64,000 nt of DNA, taken from positions 821,136 to 885,135 of the forward strand of contig NZ_JACCCL010000001.1 of assembly GCF_013408665.1 (NCBI RefSeq), in the 5' to 3' direction. The notes under the pieces were generated by a model. The model was not told the origin of the DNA, searched no databases, and saw nothing but the letters and a program-made list of their open reading frames with translations. A program made the position numbers and the translations under genes. The stretch comes from Sporosarcina sp. JAI121 (GTDB taxonomy: Bacteria > Bacillota > Bacilli > Bacillales_A > Planococcaceae). Below, in pieces: positions 44,698 through 53,428 of this stretch; within the stretch, counting starts at the first letter, position 1, and every line of letters begins with the position of its first letter.

Positions 44698-45627
44698 ATG
44701 AAAAAGAATTCTTTAGTAGTCATAGCTATACTTGTGATGTTTGTTTTAGCAGCATGCGGAGGTTCGAAAGAAGAAAGTACATCAGCGGATAAGGAAGAAA
44801 AGGAATCCGAACCAACAACAATTACATATGAATCCGAAAGCGGACCAGTAGAAGTACCAGCAGATCCACAACGAGTACTTGTACTATCTTCATTTGCTGG
44901 TAACGTAATGGCGCTTGATGTCTCTTTGGTTGGAGTTGACTCTTGGTCAAAAATGAATCCTCGTTTCGCAGATAAGCTGGCAGGCGTAGAAGAAGTAACT
45001 GACGAAAACCTAGAAAAAATCATTGAATTGGATCCGGACTTAATTGTGGGTCTATCGAATATTAAAAATGTTGAGAAACTGAAAGAGATTGCCCCTACCG
45101 TTACATTTACATACGGGGCAGTTGATTATTTAACTCAACATGTTGAAATCGGTAAATTGCTGAATAAAGAAAAAGAAGCGCAGGCTTGGGTAGACGACTT
45201 TAAAACCCGCACACAACAATTAGGTGATGACGTCAAAGCGGAAATCGGCGAAGATGCGACCGTCACGGTAATCGAAAGTTTTGATAAGCAATTATATGTA
45301 TTCGGCGACAATTGGGGCCGTGGCACAGAAATTCTATACCAGGAAATGGGTCTGAAAATGCCGGAAAAAGTGAAAGAAATGGCTCTTTCCGATGGTTACT
45401 ACGCATTATCGGCTGAAGTATTACCTGAATTTACGGGGGATTACCTCATTTTCAGCAAGCATAAAGATGCCGACAATTCATTCGAAGAAACTGAAACGTT
45501 CAAAAATATCCCTGCAGTCAAAAACAACCAGTTATACACAGTGGATGCGATGGAGTTTTATTTCAATGATCCATTGACACTTGACTATCAGTTGGAATTC
45601 TTCAAGGAATCCTTCTTGGGGAACTAA
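44698..45627 (+). CDS. Ferric-siderophore binding lipoprotein (copy 1)
   Basis: A 309-residue receptor of the iron-siderophore class (FeuA/YfiY-like) with lipobox VLAAC, Cys at about residue 20 and a Glu/Ser-rich linker. The body includes GPVEVPADPQRVLVL and the ELDPDLIVGLSN segment. Related throughout to the second receptor at 47691, for example in the NWGRGTEILYQ and MPEKVK stretches. Likely a hydroxamate or citrate-type siderophore, unproven. Confidence 0.9.
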   Translation: MKKNSLVVIAILVMFVLAACGGSKEESTSADKEEKESEPTTITYESESGPVEVPADPQRVLVLSSFAGNVMALDVSLVGVDSWSKMNPRFADKLAGVEEVTDENLEKIIELDPDLIVGLSNIKNVEKLKEIAPTVTFTYGAVDYLTQHVEIGKLLNKEKEAQAWVDDFKTRTQQLGDDVKAEIGEDATVTVIESFDKQLYVFGDNWGRGTEILYQEMGLKMPEKVKEMALSDGYYALSAEVLPEFTGDYLIFSKHKDADNSFEETETFKNIPAVKNNQLYTVDAMEFYFNDPLTLDYQLEFFKESFLGN

Positions 45628-45630
45628 ATC

Positions 45631-46641
45631 ATGTTAAATTACTGGCTTCAACAAATTCCTTATTCAATCAAAATTGGGATGAGCTTGATTCTGTTAATCG
45701 TTAGCTTCGGCATGGCTTTAGTATTCGGGGCAGCTGATACGAGTGTTAGAGATGTCTTGACTGCCATACTCTCAACTGCACCGAGTGACCAAGCCATAAT
45801 GTTACGGGAAATACGTTTTCCACGAGAAGTAGCCGCTGCCCTAGTAGGTGCGGCTCTTGCCGTTTCAGGTGCCATTATTCAGGGCATGACGAGAAACCCA
45901 CTAGCCGATCCTGGTTTGCTTGGATTGACTGCCGGAGCAAATGCAGCCTTGGCGATTACCGTGGCATTTTGGCCATCGGTAAATTATTTTGGCGTGATGA
46001 TGACCTGTTTTGTTGGGGCTGCGGCAGGTGCAATCCTCGTGTTTGGTTTCAGTTCATTTCATCCGGAAGGATTCACGACGCTTCGGATTGTGCTGGCAGG
46101 AGCAACCATCTCAGCTTTTCTGTATGCCATCGCTGAAGGCGTGGGCATCTATTTCAAAATCTCCCAGCAGGTTTCCATGTGGACTGCGGGAGGCATGATC
46201 GGCACGACATGGAATCAAGTATTGCTGATTGCACCGATTGTGTTTATCGGTGTCATAATCTCTATGATGTGTGCACGCCAACTGACCATTCTATCGCTAA
46301 GTGAAGAAATGGCAGTGGGTCTCGGACAACGAGTTCGATTGATCAAATCTATTTTGTTTGTACTCGTCATAATCTTGACAGGTGCATCAGTAGCACTTGT
46401 CGGCAACCTGGCCTTTTTCGGTTTGATGGTGCCCCATATCGTGAGGGCGATTGTCGGAACCGATTATCGATTTGTACTCCCGATGTCGGCTATTCTGGGG
46501 GCGACATTCATGTTGCTGGCTGATACAGTTGCCCGTTCCATCAATGCCCCATATGAAACGCCAGTTGCCGCTGTGGTAGCCATAATGGGCTTGCCTTTCT
46601 TCCTGTACATTGTGAGAAAAGGAGGGCAAAGCTTCTCATGA
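45631..46641 (+). CDS. Ferric-siderophore ABC permease (FecCD type, first)
   Basis: A 336-residue permease with about 9-10 membrane spans. It has the family stretch RLPRE-like IRFPREVAAALVGAALAVSGA, followed by GMTRNPLADPGLLGLTAGAN, and the late FFGLMVPHIVR coupling region. It forms a heterodimer with the next permease; its end overlaps that gene by 4 bp (ATGA). Confidence 0.92.
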   Translation: MLNYWLQQIPYSIKIGMSLILLIVSFGMALVFGAADTSVRDVLTAILSTAPSDQAIMLREIRFPREVAAALVGAALAVSGAIIQGMTRNPLADPGLLGLTAGANAALAITVAFWPSVNYFGVMMTCFVGAAAGAILVFGFSSFHPEGFTTLRIVLAGATISAFLYAIAEGVGIYFKISQQVSMWTAGGMIGTTWNQVLLIAPIVFIGVIISMMCARQLTILSLSEEMAVGLGQRVRLIKSILFVLVIILTGASVALVGNLAFFGLMVPHIVRAIVGTDYRFVLPMSAILGATFMLLADTVARSINAPYETPVAAVVAIMGLPFFLYIVRKGGQSFS

Positions 46642-47645
46642 TTGAAAAATCGACTATTCGTAAACAACGGATACTGCTGATCGTGTTTGTTCTATTAATA
46701 ATGGCAACTGCCGTAATCGGTCTAGGGCTTGGCTATTCATCCGTTTCATACGACCGTATTCTTCCGACGCTACTTGGGGAAGGGGAATTCAAGGAAGAGT
46801 TCGTGCTGTTTTCCGTCCGTCTGCCTCGCATCGTCATTACGCTACTGGCAGGCATGGCCCTTGCTTTGTCAGGTGCCTTGCTCCAAGGGATTACACGAAA
46901 TGAATTGGCGGATCCAGGGATTATCGGGATTAACTCAGGTGCTGGCGTGGCAGTTGCAATTTTCTTTTTGTACTTTCCTACAGAGGCGGGGACATTCATT
47001 TACGCCTTGCCATTTGTCGCCTTCCTCGGTGCTTTACTGACGGCTGCAATTATCTATGTGTTTTCCTACAGCAGAAATGGGGGCATGCAACCGGTCCGTC
47101 TTGTATTGGTGGGCGTCGGCATGTCCATGGCGTTGTCAGGTGCCATGATTGTGATGATTTCGTCTGCAGACCGTGTCAAAGTTGATTTCATCGCTCGTTG
47201 GTTGGCTGGGGATATATGGGGCACGGACTGGCCATTTGTCCTGGCGATATTGCCGTGGCTGATTGTGCTTGTGCCGTTTGCTTTATTGAAAGCGAACCGA
47301 TTGAACATTCTTGGGTTAGGTGAACCAGTCGCTATTGGAGTCGGTCTGTCGGTCCAAAAAGAACGCATCGTTCTGACGTTGGCAGCTGTCGCACTTGCCG
47401 CATCATCCGTTTCGGTAACTGGTGGAATCTCATTCATTGGGTTGATGGCACCACATATCGCACGAACACTCATCGGACCCCGGCATCAGTTATTCCTCCC
47501 ACTTTGCTTGCTTCTCGGTGGGTGGCTATTACTAATAGCGGATACGATTGGGCGAAACATCGTCGAACCAAATGGACTTCCAGCAGGTGTCATGGTGGCA
47601 TTGATCGGAGCACCTTATTTTATATTTTTATTAACAAGAAAGTAG
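46638..47645 (+). CDS. Ferric-siderophore ABC permease (FecCD type, second)
   Basis: A 335-residue FecCD permease with RLPRIVITLLAGMALALSGA, GITRNELADPGIIGINSGAG and SFIGLMAPHIAR motifs. It is coupled to the preceding permease by an ATGA overlap. Confidence 0.92.
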   Translation: MIEKSTIRKQRILLIVFVLLIMATAVIGLGLGYSSVSYDRILPTLLGEGEFKEEFVLFSVRLPRIVITLLAGMALALSGALLQGITRNELADPGIIGINSGAGVAVAIFFLYFPTEAGTFIYALPFVAFLGALLTAAIIYVFSYSRNGGMQPVRLVLVGVGMSMALSGAMIVMISSADRVKVDFIARWLAGDIWGTDWPFVLAILPWLIVLVPFALLKANRLNILGLGEPVAIGVGLSVQKERIVLTLAAVALAASSVSVTGGISFIGLMAPHIARTLIGPRHQLFLPLCLLLGGWLLLIADTIGRNIVEPNGLPAGVMVALIGAPYFIFLLTRK

Positions 47646-47690
47646 AGATTGACATCAATCTTTTAAAATACAAGTCGAGGAGAACTGAGC

Positions 47691-48623
47691 ATGAAGAAAA
47701 AGTTATTGTTTTCACTAATCCTGGTCCTGCTGATGGTGGTCAGCGCATGCGGCAACAATTCCGGCGCGCCTGTGCAAGATACTGATCGTTCAATTGCAAC
47801 AAATGACGAATCGGAAACAATCACTTATCCATCCGAGAACGGTCCAGTTGAGGTTCCCTCAAATCCAAAGCGAATCGTTGCCTTGACAAATGCACCGAAT
47901 GTGCTCGCACTTGACGGAACACTGGTCGGGGTTGACCAGTGGACGAATGCGAATCCTTTATTCACCGATAAATTGGAAGGAATAGAAGTCGTGTCAGAAG
48001 ATGAATTGGAAAAAATCATCGAGCTGGAACCAGATTTGATCATAGCAGGTACAGAGATGAAAAATCTTGACAAGTTAGGCCAAATTGCACCTACCGTAGC
48101 ATTTACTTGGGGCAAGCTTGACTATTTGGCGCAGCAACTCGAGATAGGAAAGCTGCTGAACAAAGTAACAGAAACGCAAGCGTGGATCGATGATTTCAAG
48201 CAACGCGCGGAAGCTACCGGCAAGGAAATAAAAGCGAAATATGGCGAAAACATTACTGTAAGCGTATTCGAAACTGATTCAAAAAGCTTCTATGTTTTCG
48301 GCAACAATTGGGCGAGAGGTACGGAAATCCTCTATCAAGCCATGGGGTTGAACATGCCGGAGAAAGTCAAACAGGATGCGTTGGGACCGGGATTCTATAT
48401 ACTTTCGCAAGAAGTTATTCCTGAATATGCGGGAGATTTTGTTGTTCTTAGCAGGACGGCTGGTGATAACTCGTATACGGAGACTAAAACTTGGAGCGAA
48501 ATCCCTGCTGTGAAAAGCAAGAATATCATTGAAATCGATACAAAAGCTTCTACCTACAGCGATCCTATAACAATTGAATATTTGTTTGATATCTACAAGG
48601 AAGGATTCCTTGGCAAGATGTAA
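47691..48623 (+). CDS. Ferric-siderophore binding lipoprotein (copy 2)
   Basis: A 310-residue paralogue of the receptor at 44698, with lipobox VVSAC (Cys about residue 20). Shared blocks include ENGPVEVPSNPKRIVAL, ELEPDLIIAGTE and NWARGTEILYQAMGLNMPEK. GAGGAGAA precedes the ATG. Having two receptors around one permease pair suggests a widened siderophore range (inference). Confidence 0.9.
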   Translation: MKKKLLFSLILVLLMVVSACGNNSGAPVQDTDRSIATNDESETITYPSENGPVEVPSNPKRIVALTNAPNVLALDGTLVGVDQWTNANPLFTDKLEGIEVVSEDELEKIIELEPDLIIAGTEMKNLDKLGQIAPTVAFTWGKLDYLAQQLEIGKLLNKVTETQAWIDDFKQRAEATGKEIKAKYGENITVSVFETDSKSFYVFGNNWARGTEILYQAMGLNMPEKVKQDALGPGFYILSQEVIPEYAGDFVVLSRTAGDNSYTETKTWSEIPAVKSKNIIEIDTKASTYSDPITIEYLFDIYKEGFLGKM

Positions 48624-48732
48624 AGTTCAAATGGAAGGTTCACATTCCTAGGAGATGAGCGAATCAGATTAATCATTATGGTTACCAAATAAAAAAATCT
48701 TCAACTAGCGGATGCTTAGCTAAACTAGAACC

Positions 48733-48759
48733 GGCTGCCTATACTGGGCAGCTTTTTTT
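48733..48759 (+). terminator. Terminator of the siderophore operon
   Basis: GCTGCC pairs with GGCAGC around a short loop, then seven T residues. Confidence 0.85.
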
Positions 48760-48986
48760 ATGAAGTACTTCATAGTCCGGAGAAGGAGAAAAAATGAAAT
48801 GAATAATTTTGTGACTTCCGGTACTGTTTCTACTGTCGATGTTAAGTGCGTTCAAATTTTCAATTAATTTTTGAATGCATAGATTCTTAGCGCATATACC
48901 TAAGAGTGGCTATACACTTACGCACTGAAAACTAAGAGTTTGAAACGTCAAATCCCGATTCCTGAATTAGTACGAATAGGAGAACT

Positions 48987-49283
48987 ATGCAGGATCCGCG
49001 AAATGTGATCCGAGTCATGAAGCGCATTATAAAAGAGGCTAATGTGGTAGCAATCCGATTTCATGATATGCGGGACACATATGCTTCCATCCTTTTATCA
49101 GAAGGAGTCGATATCGTTAAAATATCAGCTCGACTTGGACATGCGAATCCTGAAATCGTGTTAGGGCTTTATGCCCATCTGTTGCCTAATTCACATAGTG
49201 ACGTTGCTGATATATTTCACAATGCTATTCGAAATCATACGAATGGTCAGCAACAACAGCGGCGGACAAATGGCGGACAGTAG
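48987..49283 (+). pseudogene. C-terminal fragment of a tyrosine recombinase (integrase)
   Basis: A 98-residue remnant with the catalytic C-terminal motifs FHDMRDTYAS (HxxR), the LGH box and YAHLLP (catalytic Tyr). The N-terminal arm-binding and core domains and the first catalytic Arg are absent. The 48760-48986 stretch upstream shows no further integrase coding. It points at the 3' end of the tRNA-Val gene 107 bp away, the classical layout of an integrated element, and is probably all that remains of one. Confidence 0.8.
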
Positions 49284-49299
49284 GTAGGTAAAAAATCCA

Positions 49300-49345
49300 A
49301 TGAAAAAAAGACCTCCAAGCACAAGGCCTGAAAGTCTTTTTATGG
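49300..49345 (-). terminator. Terminator of tRNA-Val
   Basis: On the minus strand AAAAAGAC pairs with GTCTTTTT across a partly paired loop, followed by T residues, just past the tRNA 3' end. Confidence 0.65.
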
Positions 49346-49389
49346 AGAAACCTCTGTTCCTAAAGGTTTCCTGCGGGTTTGGCACCCAA

Positions 49390-49462
49390 TGGTCCCGACT
49401 GGGCTCGAACCAGCGACCCCTACCTTGTCGAGGTAGTGCTCTCCCAGCTGAGCTACGGAACC
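49390..49462 (-). tRNA. tRNA-Val (anticodon GAC)
   Basis: A complete cloverleaf on the minus strand: 7-bp acceptor GGTTCCG/CGGGACC, D-arm GCTC/GAGC, anticodon stem CTACC/GGTAG, and T-arm GCTGG/CCAGT with TTCGAGC loop. The anticodon loop reads TCGACAA, placing GAC at 34-36 (valine). Position 33 is C where almost all tRNAs have U. CCA is not encoded after the discriminator A. An integrase fragment lies just past the 3' end. Confidence 0.88.
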
Positions 49463-49501
49463 GGGAATGTAATTGGTGCATCTGCTTACTGCACAAGTTC
49501 T

Positions 49502-49529
49502 ATTATAGCGGGTCTGAAATAGAAGTCAA
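49502..49529 (-). promoter_or_regulatory. Promoter of tRNA-Val
   Basis: On the minus strand TTGACT, a 16-bp spacer and TATAAT, about 40 bp before the tRNA. Confidence 0.75.
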
Positions 49530-49535
49530 CACTTT

Positions 49536-49564
49536 TTGTGAAAGTTTTTCGGAAAGAGTATAAT
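49536..49564 (+). promoter_or_regulatory. Promoter of the DNA glycosylase gene
   Basis: TTGTGA (49536-49541), a 17-bp spacer, TATAAT (49559-49564). It is back to back with the tRNA promoter. Confidence 0.7.
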
Positions 49565-49589
49565 AGACAGCAGAACTATGTAGATAGGG

Positions 49590-50444
49590 GTGCTTCTAAT
49601 CGATATTCAGCTTTCGTTGCCGTTCGTTTATGACTTCGATAGTGCAATTGAGCGGTTGGCGGGGGATCCAGTGAATTCGGTGGATCTGGCCAAGCGCACG
49701 GTACGTTTTCCGATGTTGGAAGGGAATATTGTCACACTTCAAAGTATCGGTACGACTAGGCAACCGTCTTTCATTATAGAAGATGCTACTGATGAATTTC
49801 AAATTAAAGAAATTAAGTCCATTTTCCACTTCGATAAACCGCTTGACGAAATCGGAACTCATTTTACTGGAACGGATCTTGAACCGTTGTTTTTGAAATA
49901 TGTAGGGACTCCTCTTATAAAAGAGTTTTCATTATATGGCACGCTGATGAAAAGTGTCATTCATCAGCAACTCAATCTGTCATTCGCGCATACGTTGACA
50001 AAACGTTTTGTGGAAACGTTCGGGGATGAAACGGAAGGTGTTTGGCGTTATCCTGCACCGGAGCACATAGCATCACTAAACGTCCCAACACTTCGTGAAT
50101 TGCAGTTCAGCACACGAAAGGCTGAATATGTCATCTCTCTCTCGCAAGCGATTGCAGAGGGCGCGCTGGATCTTGAGCGATTCCAATCGTTGGAAGATGT
50201 AGAAGTGGTGACGGAACTTGTTGCGTATCGCGGAGTTGGTCCATGGACTGCGCAAAACTTTCTGATGTTCGGCCTGGGACGTCCGAATTTATTCCCGATA
50301 GCGGATATCGGTTTGCAAAACGCACTGAAAAAGTTGTGGGGAATGGACCGAAAACCGACGAAAGATGAAATGCTTGTCCGTTTTCCGGATTGGTCGCCTT
50401 ACCTAAGTTATGCGGCACTCTATCTGTGGCACAGCATCGAATGA
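49590..50444 (+). CDS. DNA-3-methyladenine glycosylase II (AlkA/YfjP-like)
   Basis: A 284-residue HhH-GPD base-excision glycosylase that removes alkylated purines. The helix-hairpin-helix LVAYRGVGPWTAQNFLMF near residue 210 is followed by FPIADIGLQ with the catalytic Asp. The N-terminal AlkA-like domain is present. The start is taken as GTG 49590, with AGGGG overlapping the codon, so the ribosome site is atypical and the N-terminus uncertain. Confidence 0.85.
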   Translation: MLLIDIQLSLPFVYDFDSAIERLAGDPVNSVDLAKRTVRFPMLEGNIVTLQSIGTTRQPSFIIEDATDEFQIKEIKSIFHFDKPLDEIGTHFTGTDLEPLFLKYVGTPLIKEFSLYGTLMKSVIHQQLNLSFAHTLTKRFVETFGDETEGVWRYPAPEHIASLNVPTLRELQFSTRKAEYVISLSQAIAEGALDLERFQSLEDVEVVTELVAYRGVGPWTAQNFLMFGLGRPNLFPIADIGLQNALKKLWGMDRKPTKDEMLVRFPDWSPYLSYAALYLWHSIE

Positions 50445-50542
50445 ACGCCGTTTGCCGGAGCGTAAACAACTTTACCAAAACACCAACTGACACTTCGGAC
50501 AAACCAAACAAGGTTCACTAAAAATCGCTGACCCCAAAAACA

Positions 50543-50583
50543 AAAACAGCTTTTCCATAGTGCTTCGTGGAAAAGCTGTTTTA
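50543..50583. terminator. Bidirectional terminator
   Basis: AAACAGCTTTTCCA and TGGAAAAGCTGTTT arms form a strong stem between the glycosylase gene and the minus-strand small ORF. Confidence 0.88.
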
Positions 50584-50630
50584 AGGTCCGCTGGAAATTG
50601 GTATCGTTATCAGGTTGGCTAAAAGCAATA

Positions 50631-50780
50631 TCAGTGTGTTTGCTCCAGCATCTGTTGCTCCTCATCGAAATAAAGGAAATTTTCTTCTTCAAGTTCAGAT
50701 AGACGGTCTTTATTAATCCCTAATGAAAGATTACCTTCAAAGATTGTTTCCCACCAAATATCAGTTGTTGTCATGTCCAT
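50631..50780 (-). CDS. Small acidic hypothetical protein
   Basis: A 49-residue ORF behind a near-perfect AAAAGGAGG site. It opens MDMTTTDIWWETIFEGNL and has an acidic helix (SELEEENFLYFDEEQQMLEQ). No family is recognised. Strong ribosome site, own terminator and coherent amphipathic pattern support a real gene. ATG 50774 is an alternative start. Confidence 0.6.
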   Translation of the reverse strand: MDMTTTDIWWETIFEGNLSLGINKDRLSELEEENFLYFDEEQQMLEQTH

Positions 50781-50917
50781 TTCCTCCTTTTGATTCTTTG
50801 TTATTTGAACATCTTATTCCCGCTAATGTTACAATACGAAACATCAATGGCTAAAAAGGAATCATAAGGCCTATCAATTTTATTTATAAAACAATTCAAT
50901 AAAAAGGAGCTGTTTCA

Positions 50918-51779
50918 ATGGGGAAAACTACATTTGCCATTATCGGTACTGGAATCGTCGGCGAACGGATCATCAATCAATTACGGCCTATATGCGGCAT
51001 CCTCTTATGAAGAAGTACTTGAGTTGAAACCAGACTGGATTTACATTGGAACCCCGCCTGTATCGCATGCCGCACTAAGTGTGAAAGCGATTACAAAAGG
51101 ATTGAATGTCCTTTGTGAAAAACCCCTTGCGCATGACGCGAAGGACGGCTCAGTCATGGCTTCAGTCGCTATGGACAGCGATGTTCTAACGGCTATGCAT
51201 TTTCCTTTATTATATAGTCCTTCCGTCAGACATATGATGGAACTTGTAAAGATGGGACAAATCGGGCAAATCAAGCGAATTGAGCTACAAACTTATTTTC
51301 CGCATTGGCCACGTCTATGGCAACAAAACCCGTGGATCGCTTTTCGAGAACAAGGCGGCTTTACACGAGAAGTATTCCCGCATTACCTTCAGCTTATGTA
51401 CAGGATGTTTGGTCAACTATCGATCACTTCCCACCAAACCGTTTATCCTGAAGATGAAACGCTTGCGGAAACGAGTGTCCTTGCAATCGGAAAAACAGTT
51501 GATGACATTCCGGTCTTCTTGAATGGTATTTCCGAGATTGGTCAGCAAGAAGAACTGTCCTATACAGTATATGGAGATGAAGGCGTTCTAAAACTGCGCA
51601 ATTGGTCGGAACTTAGCATGGCACAAAAAGACAGTCCTTTTGAGATATTGACTTCTTTCAAATCTGTAAAAACCCTTGCAGAAGAATGTATTGCGGCAAT
51701 CAAAGATGAAGAAGCGTTGCTTGTTTCATTCGACGAGGGACTTGCAATACAAAAGATGATCGATATTTTGTTAACATAA
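50918..51779 (+). pseudogene. Gfo/Idh/MocA oxidoreductase with deleted, frameshifted N-terminus
   Basis: A dehydrogenase relic. ATG 50918 after AAAAAGGAGC starts a Rossmann nucleotide fold (FAIIGTGIVGERIINQ) that stops after 30 codons. The remainder continues in another frame from about 50984 (GLYAASSYEEVLELKPDWIYIG, then CEKPLAHDA with the family Lys). About 30 residues of the dinucleotide-binding fold are missing at the junction, so a deletion plus frame change is likely. The C-terminal domain to 51779 looks intact. Confidence 0.8.
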
Positions 51780-51840
51780 TTTTTGCATCCTTCCATTATT
51801 CTCTTTAAGATGAAAGCAATAAGGAAGTGGAGGGGATATC

Positions 51841-53229
51841 ATGAACTTTACACCACAAGACGTAGAATCGATGATTGCTTTACAGCGTTCATTTTACTTT
51901 TCGGGGGAGACGAGAAGCGCTGCATTCCGTAAAGAAATGCTTTTGAAATTAAAAAATGCGATTGTTGCGAATGAAGAGGCGATTACGGAAGCACTGCATC
52001 AAGATCTCCGTAAAAGCTCCTTTGAATCCTATGTGACGGAAATCGGTTTCGTGCTTTCAAGTATTTCCTATATGATAAAACATCTTGAAGGTTGGATGGC
52101 GGATGAATCGGTGAAAACGCCTATTCATCTGCAACCGGCAAAAAGCTTCATTGTCCGAGAGCCATATGGGTCCGTGTTGATCATCGGTCCATTTAATTAT
52201 CCGTTCCAGCTTGTCATGGAACCGTTGATTGGAGCGATTGCTGGGGGTAATTGCGCAATTGTCAAACCATCCGAGACATCTGCCTATACAGCACAACTCA
52301 TTAAAAAGATATTGACGGAAACATATACACCGGATTATATCCGAGTTGTTGAAGGGGAGCGCGATGAAACATCCGCCCTTATCCACGCATCGTTCGACTA
52401 TATATTCTTTACGGGAAGTGTGGCAGTCGGGAAAGTCGTTATGAAGGCGGCCGCTGAACGTTTGACTCCGCTTACGCTTGAACTCGGTGGTAAAAGTCCT
52501 GCCCTTGTCGACCAGACGGCGGATTTACAAAAAGCGGCTGAACGGATTGTCTGGGGCAAGTTTGTCAATACAGGACAGACATGCGTCGCACCCGATTACG
52601 TACTTGTACATCATGCTGTTAAAGAGCGGCTTATCAAAGAAATGCTAATCACAATCCGTAAATTCTACGGAAGGGATAGTTCCAAAAGTCCGGATTATGG
52701 CAGGATAGTCAGTGGAAAACAGTTCGATCGCCTTGTTGAAATTATCAACAAAGACCGGGAGCATGTAATTAGCGGTGGTGATTCCGACCGTTCAGAACTT
52801 TTCATTGAACCGACACTACTTGATAACGTTTCGTGGAATAGTGCTTCAATGGAAGATGAGATTTTCGGGCCGGTTTTACCGATTTTGACTTATGACAATC
52901 TTGGGGAGGCGCTTCATAGAATCCGTCAATTGCCAAAACCGCTAGCGGCATATATGTTCACTGAAAACGGCCAGGCTGCAGATTACTTCATTGAAAACCT
53001 GCCGTTCGGCGGGGGATGCATAAATGATACAATCGCCCACGTCGGCAACGTGAATTTACCGTTTGGCGGAGTAGGTTCTTCTGGGATGAGTTCGTATCAC
53101 GGAAAAGCGAGTTTTGAAACATTCACCCATGCTAAGTCCATGATGAAAAAAAGTACGTCCATCCCGATGTCGATTGCATTTCCGCCCTACGGCAATAAAT
53201 TGAAAATAGTAAAACCGCTCATCCGATAA
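51841..53229 (+). CDS. Aldehyde dehydrogenase (class 3-like, YwdH type)
   Basis: A 462-residue NAD(P)-dependent aldehyde dehydrogenase. The catalytic Cys is in NTGQTCVAPDYVLV near residue 243, the general base Glu in LTLELGGKSP, and the cofactor loop in FTGSVAVGK. The short length and C-terminal hydrophobic-basic tail resemble the ALDH3/fatty-aldehyde dehydrogenase group. GGAGGGG precedes the ATG. The substrate is unknown. Confidence 0.9.
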   Translation: MNFTPQDVESMIALQRSFYFSGETRSAAFRKEMLLKLKNAIVANEEAITEALHQDLRKSSFESYVTEIGFVLSSISYMIKHLEGWMADESVKTPIHLQPAKSFIVREPYGSVLIIGPFNYPFQLVMEPLIGAIAGGNCAIVKPSETSAYTAQLIKKILTETYTPDYIRVVEGERDETSALIHASFDYIFFTGSVAVGKVVMKAAAERLTPLTLELGGKSPALVDQTADLQKAAERIVWGKFVNTGQTCVAPDYVLVHHAVKERLIKEMLITIRKFYGRDSSKSPDYGRIVSGKQFDRLVEIINKDREHVISGGDSDRSELFIEPTLLDNVSWNSASMEDEIFGPVLPILTYDNLGEALHRIRQLPKPLAAYMFTENGQAADYFIENLPFGGGCINDTIAHVGNVNLPFGGVGSSGMSSYHGKASFETFTHAKSMMKKSTSIPMSIAFPPYGNKLKIVKPLIR

Positions 53230-53252
53230 TAAAGGATGGCGGTTTTCTTTTA
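53211..53252 (+). terminator. Terminator overlapping the aldehyde dehydrogenase stop
   Basis: AAAACCGCTCATCC pairs with GGATGGCGGTTTT, then CTTTT. The left arm is within the last codons. Confidence 0.8.
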
Positions 53253-53428
53253 ATCATGGGAAGAACGGTGACGAAGGATATGAAAAAAAGTATAATGAAC
53301 GTATTACGGGAATGCACCGTCGACGAATCATCTGTTAGGCACTCCGGTACATCTACTTTATACTGATGTTATATGATTCCGACTGCGAATAGACAGCAAG
53401 ATTTGCGCGGAAGAAAGGAGAACTGAAA

